DNA of 10,213 nt from an uncultured Prevotella sp. GTDB taxonomy: Bacteria; Bacteroidota; Bacteroidia; Bacteroidales; Bacteroidaceae. The stretch spans positions 1-10,213 of the forward strand of contig CALZAP010000024.1 in NCBI GenBank assembly GCA_945614335.1. The letters are read 5' to 3'. How positions within the stretch are numbered: position 1 is the first letter of the stretch; each line of letters opens with the position of its first letter. Below, piece by piece: positions 1-6,806 of this stretch. The position numbers and the translations under genes were made by a program. Under the pieces are notes generated by a model, which worked only from the letters and a program-made list of their open reading frames with translations, was not told the DNA's origin and made no database searches.

Positions 1-33
1 GTTTAATGCCGTGAAAGCAATTAAAAATCAGTG

Positions 34-41
34 CAAAGATA
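34..41 (-). promoter_or_regulatory. Possible -7 element of a leftward promoter
   Basis: Read on the minus strand these bases are TATCTTTG, matching the Bacteroidota -7 consensus TAnnTTTG. It would drive a gene lying off the left edge, divergent from the sugar permease. I see no TTG at the expected 19-21 base spacing upstream of it, so this is a half-match only. Confidence 0.3.
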
Positions 42-60
42 AATAAAAAGCTGAAAATTC

Positions 61-91
61 TTGTTCTTTTCCCAAAAAAGTTGTACTTTTG
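61..91 (+). promoter_or_regulatory. Promoter of the FucP-like permease gene
   Basis: TTG at 61-63, a 20-base spacer, then TACTTTTG at 84-91 fit the Bacteroidota primary sigma factor promoter (TTTG, N19-21, TAnnTTTG). The start codon at 161 lies about 70 bases downstream, giving a 5' leader of roughly 60 bases. The rest of the first 160 bases is AT-rich and contains no gene that I can support. Confidence 0.75.
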
Positions 92-160
92 CCCTCACTT
101 TCGATTAGAGACGACAAAATCCAGTCTTTATCCTAACCCTTTACCTGATATTTATAAATT

Positions 161-1516
161 ATGAGCGACAACAAAATATTACTCGAAAACAAGACAAACG
201 GACTATTTGTAAAGAACGGCGTGAGCTTTCTCTTGCCATTCATCATGATCACCTCCTGTTTTGCGCTGTGGGGATTTGCCAACGACGTGACAGGCCCTAT
301 GGTGAAAGCCTTCTCGAAGATATTCCGCATGAGCGTCACCGAGGGAGCCATGGTTCAGGTGGCGTTTTACTTAGGCTATTTTGTCATGGCATTTCCCGCC
401 GCATTGTTCATCCAGCGTTACTCGTTCAAGTCTGGCGTGCTCATCGGCCTTGGCCTTTACGCCCTCGGTGCACTGTTGTTCATTCCGGCAAAGGCCATCG
501 GTGTGTATTTCCCTTTCCTAATAGCATATTTCGTGATGACCTGCGGCCTGTCGTTTCTCGAGACGAGCTGTAATCCTTTTATATATAAGATGGGAAGCGA
601 GGAGACCGCCACCCAACGTCTTAACCTCGCACAGGCCTTCAACCCGATAGGTTGTCTTGCTGGACTGTATGTTGCCATGGAGTTCATACAGGCAAAGATG
701 AGCCCAATGGACACCGCAACCCGAAACACCTTGACCGACGCACAGTTCAACCTTCTGAAAGACCACGACCTTAATGTGCTTATCCAGCCCTACGTGTTCA
801 TCGGAGCCGTAATAGTCATCTTGCTTGTCCTTATCCGGGTGACGAAGATGCCCAACAGCGGCGACACCCATAGCGGCAAGCCACTGAAGCAGTCGCTGAC
901 GGAGCTTCTGAAGGAAAAGAACTACTGCGAGGGAGTGATAGCCCAGTTTTTCTACATTGGCGCCCAGGTGATGTGCTGGACCTTCATCATCCAGTATGGC
1001 ACTCGGGTGTTCATGAACGAGGGTATGGCGGAAAAGGCAGCCGAGATACTGTCGCAGAAATATAACATTGCCGCAATGGTATTGTTTACGCTGAGCCGTT
1101 TCATTTGCACTTGGTTCCTGAAATACGTGCAGCCGGGACGCCTTCTGTCCATTCTCGCCATTGTGGGCATGGCAGCCGTAGCAGGCGTGATATTCTTCAC
1201 CAACCGCAACGGAATATATTGCCTGGTGATAGTGAGCGGCTGCATGTCGCTGATGTTCCCAACCATCTATGGCATAGCCCTTCGCGGACTTGGCGACAAC
1301 GTGAAGGTGGGCGGTGCCGGACTCATCATGTCTATCCTCGGCGGTTCGGTGTTCCCGCCACTCCAGGCAATGATTATCGACTCTGGCATAGACATTGGCG
1401 GCATTCCGTCTACAAACCTGTCGTATATCCTCGCCTTCGGATGCTTCCTCGTGGTGGCGGTGTATGGTCACAGAGCTTACGTGAGACACAACATCAAGCA
1501 GGATTATTACGACTAA
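161..1516 (+). CDS. fucP: FucP-family MFS sugar:H+ symporter
   Basis: This is a 451-residue inner-membrane permease of the fucose/glucose/galactose branch of the major facilitator superfamily. The family takes up a monosaccharide (L-fucose in E. coli FucP, glucose or galactose in relatives) with a proton. The N-terminal block FALWGFAND (residues 34-42) carries Asp42, and FLETSCNP (132-139) carries Glu134. These align with Asp46 and Glu135, the proton and sugar-coupling acids of E. coli FucP. About twelve hydrophobic segments are visible, with a longer central loop near residues 225-250 (KMPNSGDTHSGKPLKQ). Length matches the family (E. coli FucP has 438). The ATG at 161 is chosen because it gives the usual short N-terminal tail before the first helix and follows a good promoter. 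No fucose catabolic genes are visible, so the substrate cannot be fixed: fucose, galactose and glucose are all possible, and the symbol denotes the family. Confidence 0.9.
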   Translation: MSDNKILLENKTNGLFVKNGVSFLLPFIMITSCFALWGFANDVTGPMVKAFSKIFRMSVTEGAMVQVAFYLGYFVMAFPAALFIQRYSFKSGVLIGLGLYALGALLFIPAKAIGVYFPFLIAYFVMTCGLSFLETSCNPFIYKMGSEETATQRLNLAQAFNPIGCLAGLYVAMEFIQAKMSPMDTATRNTLTDAQFNLLKDHDLNVLIQPYVFIGAVIVILLVLIRVTKMPNSGDTHSGKPLKQSLTELLKEKNYCEGVIAQFFYIGAQVMCWTFIIQYGTRVFMNEGMAEKAAEILSQKYNIAAMVLFTLSRFICTWFLKYVQPGRLLSILAIVGMAAVAGVIFFTNRNGIYCLVIVSGCMSLMFPTIYGIALRGLGDNVKVGGAGLIMSILGGSVFPPLQAMIIDSGIDIGGIPSTNLSYILAFGCFLVVAVYGHRAYVRHNIKQDYYD

Positions 1517-1517
1517 G

Positions 1518-1565
1518 ATGCAAATAAAAGTTAAATAACAAAGATTTATTGCATTTGTCATGCAA
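1518..1565 (+). other. Two mutually exclusive AT-rich hairpins in the permease-lipoprotein spacer
   Basis: Just after the permease stop, ATGCAAATAAA (1518-1528) can pair with TTTATTGCAT (1545-1554) with one bulged A. Alternatively TTGCAT (1549-1554) pairs perfectly with ATGCAA (1560-1565) over a 5-base loop. Both use TTGCAT, so only one can form at a time. Neither is GC-rich. The nearest T-run (TTTTT, 1575-1579) is about ten bases past the second hairpin. It may be a weak terminator, a processing site or chance. Confidence 0.3.
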
Positions 1566-1621
1566 GATTTACCGTTTTTGTTGTTTATAGTTCAGAAAAA
1601 AATATATAACTCAATAAAAAA

Positions 1622-2236
1622 ATGAAGAAAATAACATTTATCGCAATCGTAGGCTGCATAATGTCAGCTATTTCGTTCACATCGTGTAACTCAGATTCTG
1701 ACAACACTTACAATGAGCTTACAGCAGCTGAGATTCAGCAGTGTTTCAACGCCACCCGTGGCACCTACAACGGAAAGATGATCTACGCTGCGGAAAACAA
1801 GGCCAACGTGGCAGACAAGTATGACACAATCAACATTGCATGGAGCATCATCACCGACAGCACCATGACCATCTACGACTTCCCCACAAAGGCACTGGCA
1901 GAGAAGATTACCGGCAACGACGAGCTTAAGAAGGCATTGGCAAGCCAGCCAAACCAGACACTGGACTGCGCCATCTCTTATGTGAATGCAACTCCGATTC
2001 AGTTCCTCGTCGGACCAGACAACCTCACATTCGACCTGAACTACGGCGGCCAAAGCCACAAGGTGGAGATAAGATTCTACTGGAACGCATATTCTTTCGG
2101 CCAGTACTCTTCTTCATCGAAAAACCCTATGCAGATGCAGATATGGGCAGCCATGCTGAAGCTTGACGGCAACGAGACATCTTATGGTATCACAACCAGC
2201 AACCCCGCCCAGTTCTTCTTCTATACAGAGAAATAA
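1622..2236 (+). CDS. Small lipoprotein, DUF4840-like, unknown function
   Basis: This is a 204-residue predicted lipoprotein. The N-terminus MKKITFIAIVGC is followed by a lipobox ending FTSC, so Cys22 would be lipidated after signal peptidase II cleavage. The residues behind the Cys (NSDSDN) are acidic and polar, loosely like the surface-export signal of Bacteroidota lipoproteins. The mature part starts LTAAEIQQCFNATRGTYNGK and is rich in aromatic and beta-prone segments toward the C-terminus (KVEIRFYWNAYSFG). Its opening and length resemble Bacteroidota proteins annotated as DUF4840, an assignment made by recollection and not by search. I see no catalytic motif. It lies 105 bases behind the permease on the same strand and is closed by a strong terminator, so the two may be cotranscribed. 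I found no consensus promoter in the spacer. Function is unknown. Confidence 0.8.
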   Translation: MKKITFIAIVGCIMSAISFTSCNSDSDNTYNELTAAEIQQCFNATRGTYNGKMIYAAENKANVADKYDTINIAWSIITDSTMTIYDFPTKALAEKITGNDELKKALASQPNQTLDCAISYVNATPIQFLVGPDNLTFDLNYGGQSHKVEIRFYWNAYSFGQYSSSSKNPMQMQIWAAMLKLDGNETSYGITTSNPAQFFFYTEK

Positions 2237-2271
2237 TAACCCCTACTTATAAAAATCAAGAGTTCTAACTG

Positions 2272-2317
2272 CCGCCATTTACCTGTGAAAAGGTGAATGG
2301 CGGTTCTATTTTCAAAA
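2272..2317 (+). terminator. Intrinsic terminator after the lipoprotein gene
   Basis: CCGCCATTTACCT (2272-2284) pairs with AGGTGAATGGCGG (2291-2303) over a 6-base loop, giving 13 pairs with a single G-U. A T-rich tail (TTCTATTTT) follows. It starts about 35 bases after the lipoprotein stop and ends ahead of the nitroreductase promoter, separating the two transcription units. Confidence 0.85.
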
Positions 2318-2332
2318 AAATAGGATAATTGC

Positions 2333-2363
2333 TTGGCTTTTTAAACGATAATGTGTAATTTTG
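2333..2363 (+). promoter_or_regulatory. Promoter of the nitroreductase gene
   Basis: TTG at 2333-2335, a 20-base spacer and TAATTTTG at 2356-2363 match the Bacteroidota consensus fully. The start codon is 30 bases downstream of the -7 element, so the leader would be short (about 20-25 bases). The spacing equals that of the permease promoter. Confidence 0.8.
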
Positions 2364-2392
2364 CACTCTGAAAATAAAAAGAAAGACTCTTT

Positions 2393-3130
2393 ATGAAGAC
2401 AATAGAAACAAGAAGAACAATAAGGAAATACAAGGCTGACGATGTGAGCCATGAACTGCTCAACAGACTGCTCGCAGAAGCATCGAGAACCCAGACCATG
2501 GGCAACCTCCAACTCTACAGTGTGGTAGTGACAAGAAGCAAAGAAGGGAAAGAGGCACTCGCGCCAGCTCATTTCAACCAACCAATGGTGAAAGAGGCTC
2601 CTGTGGTATTGACCATTTGCGCCGACTTCCGCCGCACCACCCGCTGGTGTGAAGAGCGGAAGGCACAGCCTGGCTACGACAACTTCCTCTCGTTCATCAA
2701 CGCCGCATCAGACGCCCTACTCTACACCCAGACCTTCTGCAACCTCGCAGAGGAAGAGGGCTTGGGGCTGTGCTACTTAGGAACGACGGTTTACATGCCG
2801 GAAGCAATTATCGACGCCCTGAAACTTCCTGAATTAGTGATGCCTGTGGCCACGCTGACAGTGGGATGGCCCGACGAGAATCCTCCTCTTACCGACCGTC
2901 TTTCAATAGAGGCATTCGTACACGAAGAGCAATACAACGACTATTCTTCCAATGACATCGACCGCCACTATGCAGCCAAGGAAGCCCTTGAGGAAAACAT
3001 CCGTTTTTGCGAGATAAACCACAAGGAAACTCTCGCACAGGTGTTCACCGACTGCCGTTATACAAAAAATGACAACGAGGCGATGTCGGAGGGAATGATC
3101 AGAGCCCTGAAAAAACAAAAATTCCTCTGA
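2393..3130 (+). CDS. Nitroreductase family protein (NfsA/FRP-like flavin oxidoreductase)
   Basis: This 245-residue soluble protein belongs to the FMN-dependent nitroreductase superfamily. Members reduce nitro compounds, quinones or flavins with NAD(P)H in the cytoplasm. Family marks visible are the N-terminal ETRRTIRKY (residues 5-13), where basic residues contact FMN phosphate, the dimer-helix stretch FINAASDALLYTQTFCNLAEEEGLGLCYLGT (101-131, with the typical GLGxCYLG), and PVATLTVGWPDE (151-162) followed by PLTDRL. The extended C-terminal part (175-245, ending KKQKFL) is typical of the longer NfsA/flavin reductase branch and not of the short NfsB type. The ATG at 2393 starts right at the conserved region and has a well-placed promoter. 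The physiological substrate cannot be read from sequence. A tandem-repeat array begins at its stop codon, with an anion-transporter gene behind it. Confidence 0.9.
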   Translation: MKTIETRRTIRKYKADDVSHELLNRLLAEASRTQTMGNLQLYSVVVTRSKEGKEALAPAHFNQPMVKEAPVVLTICADFRRTTRWCEERKAQPGYDNFLSFINAASDALLYTQTFCNLAEEEGLGLCYLGTTVYMPEAIIDALKLPELVMPVATLTVGWPDENPPLTDRLSIEAFVHEEQYNDYSSNDIDRHYAAKEALEENIRFCEINHKETLAQVFTDCRYTKNDNEAMSEGMIRALKKQKFL

Positions 3131-3214
3131 AAGTTGAAAATTGAAAATTGAAAGTTGAAAGTTGAAAATTGAAAGTTGAAAATTGAAAGTTGAAAGTTGA
3201 AAGTTGAAGGGTGA
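3128..3214 (+). repeat. 12-unit heptanucleotide tandem array (AARTTGA)
   Basis: Twelve consecutive 7-base units run from 3131 to 3214, mostly AAGTTGA or AAATTGA, with the last degenerate (AGGGTGA). The TGA stop of the nitroreductase gene (3128-3130) is in register with the array. Because seven is not a multiple of three, the TGA in each unit falls in every plus-strand frame within three units, so no plus-strand reading frame crosses it. Such heptad spacers are common between Bacteroidota genes. The array fills nearly all of the spacer before the exporter gene. Confidence 0.95.
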
Positions 3215-3228
3215 AAATTCAAAAAGAC

Positions 3229-4266
3229 ATGAATATATCAGAAAAAAGAAGCAGCATGCTGCACGGAGTGCTGCTCATCGCATTGTTCTCGTGCTCTGCC
3301 TTCTACATCGGGCAGATGGATTTTGTAACTTCACTGTCACTGTCGCCAATGATTGTCGGCATTGTGCTCGGTATGCTCTATGCCAACTCTCTCCGCAACA
3401 ACCTGCCGGAGACATGGGTTCCCGGCATCCAGTTCTGTTCTAAGCGCATACTGCGCATTGGTATCATACTCTACGGCTTCCGACTCACGTTCCAAGACGT
3501 GACTGCCGTGGGAGTTCCCGCCATTGTTGTCGACGCGATAATTGTGGCTGCCACTATAAGCATCGGCCTGCTTGTAGGCCGCCTGCTTAAGATGGACCGC
3601 GAGATTTCGCTGCTCACCTCCGTCGGCAGCGCCATCTGTGGAGCTGCGGCGGTGCTTGGAGCTGAGTCGGCCATTAGAGCCAAGGCATACAAGACGGCAG
3701 TGGCAGTGTCTACGGTGGTTATCTTCGGCACGCTGTCTATGTTTGTCTATCCGGTGCTCTACCGCAACGGCGTGTTCGACCTGAGCCCTGAACAGATGGG
3801 CATATTCGCGGGCAGCACCATACATGAGGTGGCCCACGTGGTGGGAGCGGGCAACGCCATGGGCGACAGCGTTTCTTCTACGGCCATCATAGTGAAGATG
3901 ATACGTGTGATGATGCTTGTGCCAGTACTGTTGCTCATCACATGGAGCGTGGCAAGGGCTGCGGCGAAGAGCAACGCGGAAGGCGAGAAGGGAAAGATAA
4001 ACATTCCATGGTTTGCCATTCTCTTCCTTGTTGTCATTGCCTTCAACTCGCTCGACTTGCTGCCAGTGTCGGTTGTTGAGTTCATCAACACCTTCGACAC
4101 CTTCCTCCTTACGATGGCCATGACGGCCCTTGGTGCCGAGACGAGCATAGAGAAATTCAAAAAGGCAGGAGCCAAGCCTTTTGTCCTGGCTCTTGTCCTT
4201 CAGATATGGCTCATAGCCGGCGGCTATGCACTTGCGAAATGGTTTGTGCCGATGATGATGGCATAA
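3229..4266 (+). CDS. yeiH: YeiH/UPF0324-family putative sulfate exporter
   Basis: This 345-residue (from ATG 3229) polytopic inner-membrane protein belongs to the conserved family often labelled 'putative sulfate exporter' (YeiH, UPF0324). Hydrophobic segments lie near residues 11-28, 38-53, 76-83, 97-119, 129-147, 157-178, 218-242, 258-275, 290-303 and 317-340. Family hallmarks are LRIGIILYGFRLTFQDV (75-91), GSAICGAAAVLGAE (133-146) and GSTIHEVAHVVGAG (195-208), a helix with buried His and Glu. An in-frame GTG at 3211 would add six residues but lies inside the last repeat unit. The ATG at 3229 gives the family-like N-terminus and is preferred. No LysR-type regulator is adjacent, unlike the arrangement usual in enterobacteria. 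The substrate in this group is not firmly established: sulfate or sulfite export is inferred from relatives in sulfonate metabolism. It may be cotranscribed with the nitroreductase, since no promoter was found in the array. Confidence 0.88.
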   Translation: MNISEKRSSMLHGVLLIALFSCSAFYIGQMDFVTSLSLSPMIVGIVLGMLYANSLRNNLPETWVPGIQFCSKRILRIGIILYGFRLTFQDVTAVGVPAIVVDAIIVAATISIGLLVGRLLKMDREISLLTSVGSAICGAAAVLGAESAIRAKAYKTAVAVSTVVIFGTLSMFVYPVLYRNGVFDLSPEQMGIFAGSTIHEVAHVVGAGNAMGDSVSSTAIIVKMIRVMMLVPVLLLITWSVARAAAKSNAEGEKGKINIPWFAILFLVVIAFNSLDLLPVSVVEFINTFDTFLLTMAMTALGAETSIEKFKKAGAKPFVLALVLQIWLIAGGYALAKWFVPMMMA

Positions 4267-4275
4267 CAACTTTTT

Positions 4276-5139
4276 TTATTCCCAGTCTCCCCACTCTGCC
4301 GTGGCCTCTACACGCTGTTCAAGCTGGTCGGGCAGTGTGGGGAAGAAATCGATGCCGGTAATTCGTTCCACTTGGTCGACACTGTTCACGTAGTCGCCTT
4401 TCGGACGATTGCCGTCTTCGTTTTTATAAATGAATCCTATGGCCTTGGGATCGTCGCCAAGCCTCAACACCACCTTGAAAAACGCCTCCGGCACCACTAC
4501 CTTGTTACGGCCGATGGTCTTATGCTTCTTTTTATATAATACCGGTCCGCTTACTATGTATATCTTTCCATAGCGTTCAGCCCAGCGACGGCATTGCTGT
4601 TCCATCTCGTTCCAGTCGCCTGCATTGAGATTATGCCCCTGCGGACAGATATTGGTAAAGAGAAACGACTCACGCTGTGCATCCTCGCTCCACTTGTTGT
4701 CGCCAGAAGGACAGATATGTCCGCGGTCGTAGCCAGAGCTTCGATAGTCGGCGTCGGTGGCTCTTGGAGCAGGCACGTCCTCGTCTTCCTGAAACTTTAT
4801 TCCGCCGCGGCTGTACTTTCCGTTCGTATGGTCGGCGGTAAGGGTCCAGGCCACCCAGTGAGGCAGCAGAGCCTTGGCGTTATAGCACACGGTGTATGCC
4901 GTTCTATTCAGCATTATGCCATTGTTCACTTGCGAGGCAAGAGACTCGTTGCTGATGTCCAGCGTTTGTGGAGACTCTTTTTTGTGTCGCGTTGTTCTTG
5001 GAGAATCCGCCTTAGTCTCCTTTGCCGCATATTCCCTTAGAGCCTCCCTCGCCTGTTCAATCTTTGAGGGATTGTTGCACGAAGCGGTGGCAACAAGCAA
5101 TGCGGCACCGAGAATAAAAATACTATTTCTTTTCAACAT
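4276..5139 (-). CDS. DNA/RNA non-specific endonuclease (NUC1 family), lipoprotein
   Basis: This 287-residue beta-beta-alpha-metal nuclease is of the Serratia nuclease / EndoG type, which cleaves DNA and RNA using one metal ion. The catalytic DRGH motif is at residues 138-141 (His141 as general base). FTNICPQGHNLNAGDWNEME (161-180) supplies Asn172 and Glu180. Their 8-residue spacing equals that of Asn119 and Glu127 in the Serratia enzyme, so the active site looks complete. The N-terminus is a lipoprotein-type signal with Cys21 after VATAS. The position -3 residue is Thr, slightly off consensus, so plain secretion is an alternative. A charged linker (24-58) precedes the domain. The protein would act outside the cytoplasm, in nucleic-acid scavenging or defence against extracellular DNA. 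It starts 27 bases after the pyruvate kinase stop with no promoter between, so cotranscription is likely. Its stop is 9 bases from the convergent exporter stop. Confidence 0.92.
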   Translation of the reverse strand: MLKRNSIFILGAALLVATASCNNPSKIEQAREALREYAAKETKADSPRTTRHKKESPQTLDISNESLASQVNNGIMLNRTAYTVCYNAKALLPHWVAWTLTADHTNGKYSRGGIKFQEDEDVPAPRATDADYRSSGYDRGHICPSGDNKWSEDAQRESFLFTNICPQGHNLNAGDWNEMEQQCRRWAERYGKIYIVSGPVLYKKKHKTIGRNKVVVPEAFFKVVLRLGDDPKAIGFIYKNEDGNRPKGDYVNSVDQVERITGIDFFPTLPDQLEQRVEATAEWGDWE

Positions 5140-5166
5140 TCAATAATAACTTTATTGATTTTCTTC

Positions 5167-6576
5167 CTACTCACACACCTGCCTTACGGTGTTGATTTCA
5201 AGGAATGTGGTTCCTCCTGACGATCCTAAGCTGCCGCTAAGGTATGCGAGTCTGTCGTAGAGTTCGAGATAACCTTTCTGGCGCAGCATACGCACAGCCG
5301 CAAGGAAGAGTTCCTTCGAGGAAATTTGTTCTTTCTGATATACAGGGATGACACCATAGGAGAGATTGAGCCAGCGCTGCAGTTTCTCGTTGTAGCAGAT
5401 GGCGAGCACTGGATTAGGGCCACGGAATGCGGCAAGGTTGCGTGCTGTCTGTCCGGTACTGCTGTCGGTGATGATGCCCTTAACGTTCATGGTCTCTGTG
5501 GCCTCAATGGCACTGCGTGAAAGGAACTCCCTTACAGTGCAGTTTTCCGACATAGGTATTACGATGTCGTTCTCCTTCACCTTGTCTTTTTCCGCCTGCT
5601 CGGCAATCTGAGCCATGGTGCGCACAGCTTCCACGGGATAGTCGCCAGTGGCAGTCTCTCCGCTGAGCATCAGAGCGTCGGTGCGGTAGTATATGGCGTT
5701 TGCGATATCTGTCACCTCAGCTCTTGTCGGGCGTGGGTTGTGTATCATCGTATGAAGCATCTGTGTTGCAACGATAACAGGCTTCTTTGCGCGAACACAT
5801 TTTCTTATGATGCTTCGCTGAATGCCGGGAATGCGTTCTATGGGCACCTCAATGCCGAGGTCGCCACGAGCAATCATGATGCCGTATGAGGCTTCGATGA
5901 TTTCGTCGATATTGTCAACACCTTCCTGGTTTTCTATCTTTGAGATAATCTTGATGTCGCTGCCGCGGTCGTCGAGAATGTCTTGTACGGCTTTCACGTC
6001 AGCGGCACTGCGTACAAAGGAATGAGCAATGAAATCGATGTCTTCGTCGATGGCGAGATTGATGTTCTCTATATCTTTTTCTGTGAGTGCGGGAAGGTCG
6101 ATATGCACTCCCGGAACGTTGACACTCTTGCGTGAACCAAGTTCTCCTTCGTTCTGCACTTGTGCTATTACTGCAGGTCCGTTGATGTCCATCACTTTCA
6201 TTGCCAATGCACCGTCGTCGAACAGAATGTCGTCGCCCACGTGAATGTCCTGTGCAAAATCACGGTAGGTGAGATTAACGATGTCGTGTTCTGTATCCAT
6301 TTCGGGCCGTCCGAAAATCTTCACCACATCTCCAATTTTGTATTTTATTGGACTTTTGCAACTTGTAGTTCTTATCTCCGGTCCTTTTGTGTCGATAAGT
6401 ATGCCGATATGATGCGACACGTTTCTAACGTTTCTTATTATCCCCCTTATGCCTTCCGGTGTGGCATGGGCTGTGTTCATTCTCACTACGTTCATGCCAG
6501 CCTCAAAGAGGTCGCGAATGAACTCTTCACTACATCTACGGTCGCTGATGGAAGCCACAATCTTTGTCTGTTTCAT
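5167..6576 (-). CDS. pyk: Pyruvate kinase
   Basis: This 469-residue cytoplasmic enzyme converts phosphoenolpyruvate and ADP to pyruvate and ATP, the last step of glycolysis. Visible are Arg32 and Asn34 in VVRMNTAHA, DTKGPEIRT (62-70), the B domain (about 72-155), SKIENQEG (212-219) with catalytic Lys213 and metal ligand Glu215, ARGDLGIEVP (236-245) with Asp239, and ATQMLHTM (270-277) with Thr271. The C-terminal domain (about 340-469) is intact. Glu67 in DTKGPEIR corresponds to Glu117 of rabbit muscle enzyme, the residue associated with K+ dependence. Two blocks deviate from the textbook form: RMNTAHA replaces RLNFSHG, and AHSFVR replaces ASFVR, which I recall as usual for Bacteroidota pyruvate kinases. 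The ATG at 6576 starts directly at the first strand (KQTKIVASI). A -7 element lies about 46 bases upstream. Confidence 0.96.
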   Translation of the reverse strand: MKQTKIVASISDRRCSEEFIRDLFEAGMNVVRMNTAHATPEGIRGIIRNVRNVSHHIGILIDTKGPEIRTTSCKSPIKYKIGDVVKIFGRPEMDTEHDIVNLTYRDFAQDIHVGDDILFDDGALAMKVMDINGPAVIAQVQNEGELGSRKSVNVPGVHIDLPALTEKDIENINLAIDEDIDFIAHSFVRSAADVKAVQDILDDRGSDIKIISKIENQEGVDNIDEIIEASYGIMIARGDLGIEVPIERIPGIQRSIIRKCVRAKKPVIVATQMLHTMIHNPRPTRAEVTDIANAIYYRTDALMLSGETATGDYPVEAVRTMAQIAEQAEKDKVKENDIVIPMSENCTVREFLSRSAIEATETMNVKGIITDSSTGQTARNLAAFRGPNPVLAICYNEKLQRWLNLSYGVIPVYQKEQISSKELFLAAVRMLRQKGYLELYDRLAYLSGSLGSSGGTTFLEINTVRQVCE

Positions 6577-6621
6577 TGCTCAAAATATTGTTTGTGTGTA
6601 AAAAAAACCTAAATACGCGTG

Positions 6622-6629
6622 CAAAGGTA
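6622..6629 (-). promoter_or_regulatory. -7 element of the pyruvate kinase promoter
   Basis: On the minus strand these bases read TACCTTTG, a perfect TAnnTTTG, 46 bases before the start codon. The -33 region falls in a heptad repeat and contains no TTG at 19-21 bases, so the promoter is incomplete by consensus. Confidence 0.6.
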
Positions 6630-6639
6630 TAAAAAAAAA

Positions 6640-6667
6640 TGAAGAATGAAGAATGAAGAATGAAGAA
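6640..6667 (+). repeat. Four perfect 7-base repeats (TGAAGAA)
   Basis: Four identical TGAAGAA units run head to tail. The last GAAGAA forms a small palindrome with TTCTTC at 6671-6676. The array occupies the -33 region of the pyruvate kinase promoter (minus strand), so copy-number change would move or replace sequence upstream of the -7 element. Confidence 0.9.
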
Positions 6668-6725
6668 TTTTTCTTCTCGCAATGATTTATTGATAAAAAG
6701 AACGTTAGGGAGTTAAGGAGCAAAG

Positions 6726-6751
6726 AAAATTAAAAATTAAAAATTAAAGTT
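6726..6751 (+). repeat. Short AAAATTA heptad array
   Basis: About 3.7 units of a 7-base AAAATTA motif, the last changed to AAAGTT. It is the same size class as the arrays at 3131 and 6640. It is very AT-rich, so part of the periodicity could be low complexity. Confidence 0.75.
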
Positions 6752-6784
6752 CAAGACAATAGTCTTTTCGCTTCCATTCGGAAG
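6726..6784 (-). terminator. Weak candidate terminator for the alpha-galactosidase transcript
   Basis: On the minus strand two small hairpins occur in succession: CTTCC-GAAT-GGAAG (6784-6771) and AAGAC-TATT-GTCTT (6766-6753). A T-rich stretch (the complement of the AAAATTA array) follows. The stems are only five pairs each and lie more than 120 bases past the stop codon, so this is tentative. Confidence 0.3.
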
Positions 6785-6806
6785 TTTCTCGGCTTAGACA
6801 TTTGGC

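Noticed and set aside
518..1561. 347-residue minus-strand open frame across the permease gene
   Set aside because: It is antisense to a clearly recognised FucP-family protein, has His/Cys-rich shadow composition and no family motif.
3211..3228. GTG start for the exporter gene
   Set aside because: It lies inside the last heptad unit and adds six residues unlike the family N-terminus. The ATG at 3229 is more credible, although the GTG cannot be fully excluded.
3337..4269. 310-residue minus-strand open frame across the exporter gene
   Set aside because: It is antisense to the YeiH-type gene, whose membrane helices and hallmark motifs are intact. The translation is His/Arg-rich with no recognisable domain.
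4267..4275. Bidirectional terminator between the convergent exporter and nuclease genes
   Set aside because: There is a run of Ts but no inverted repeat in or next to the 9-base gap, so no terminator is called.
6160..6612. 150-residue plus-strand frame across the start of pyruvate kinase
   Set aside because: It is antisense to conserved pyruvate kinase blocks and covers that gene's leader.
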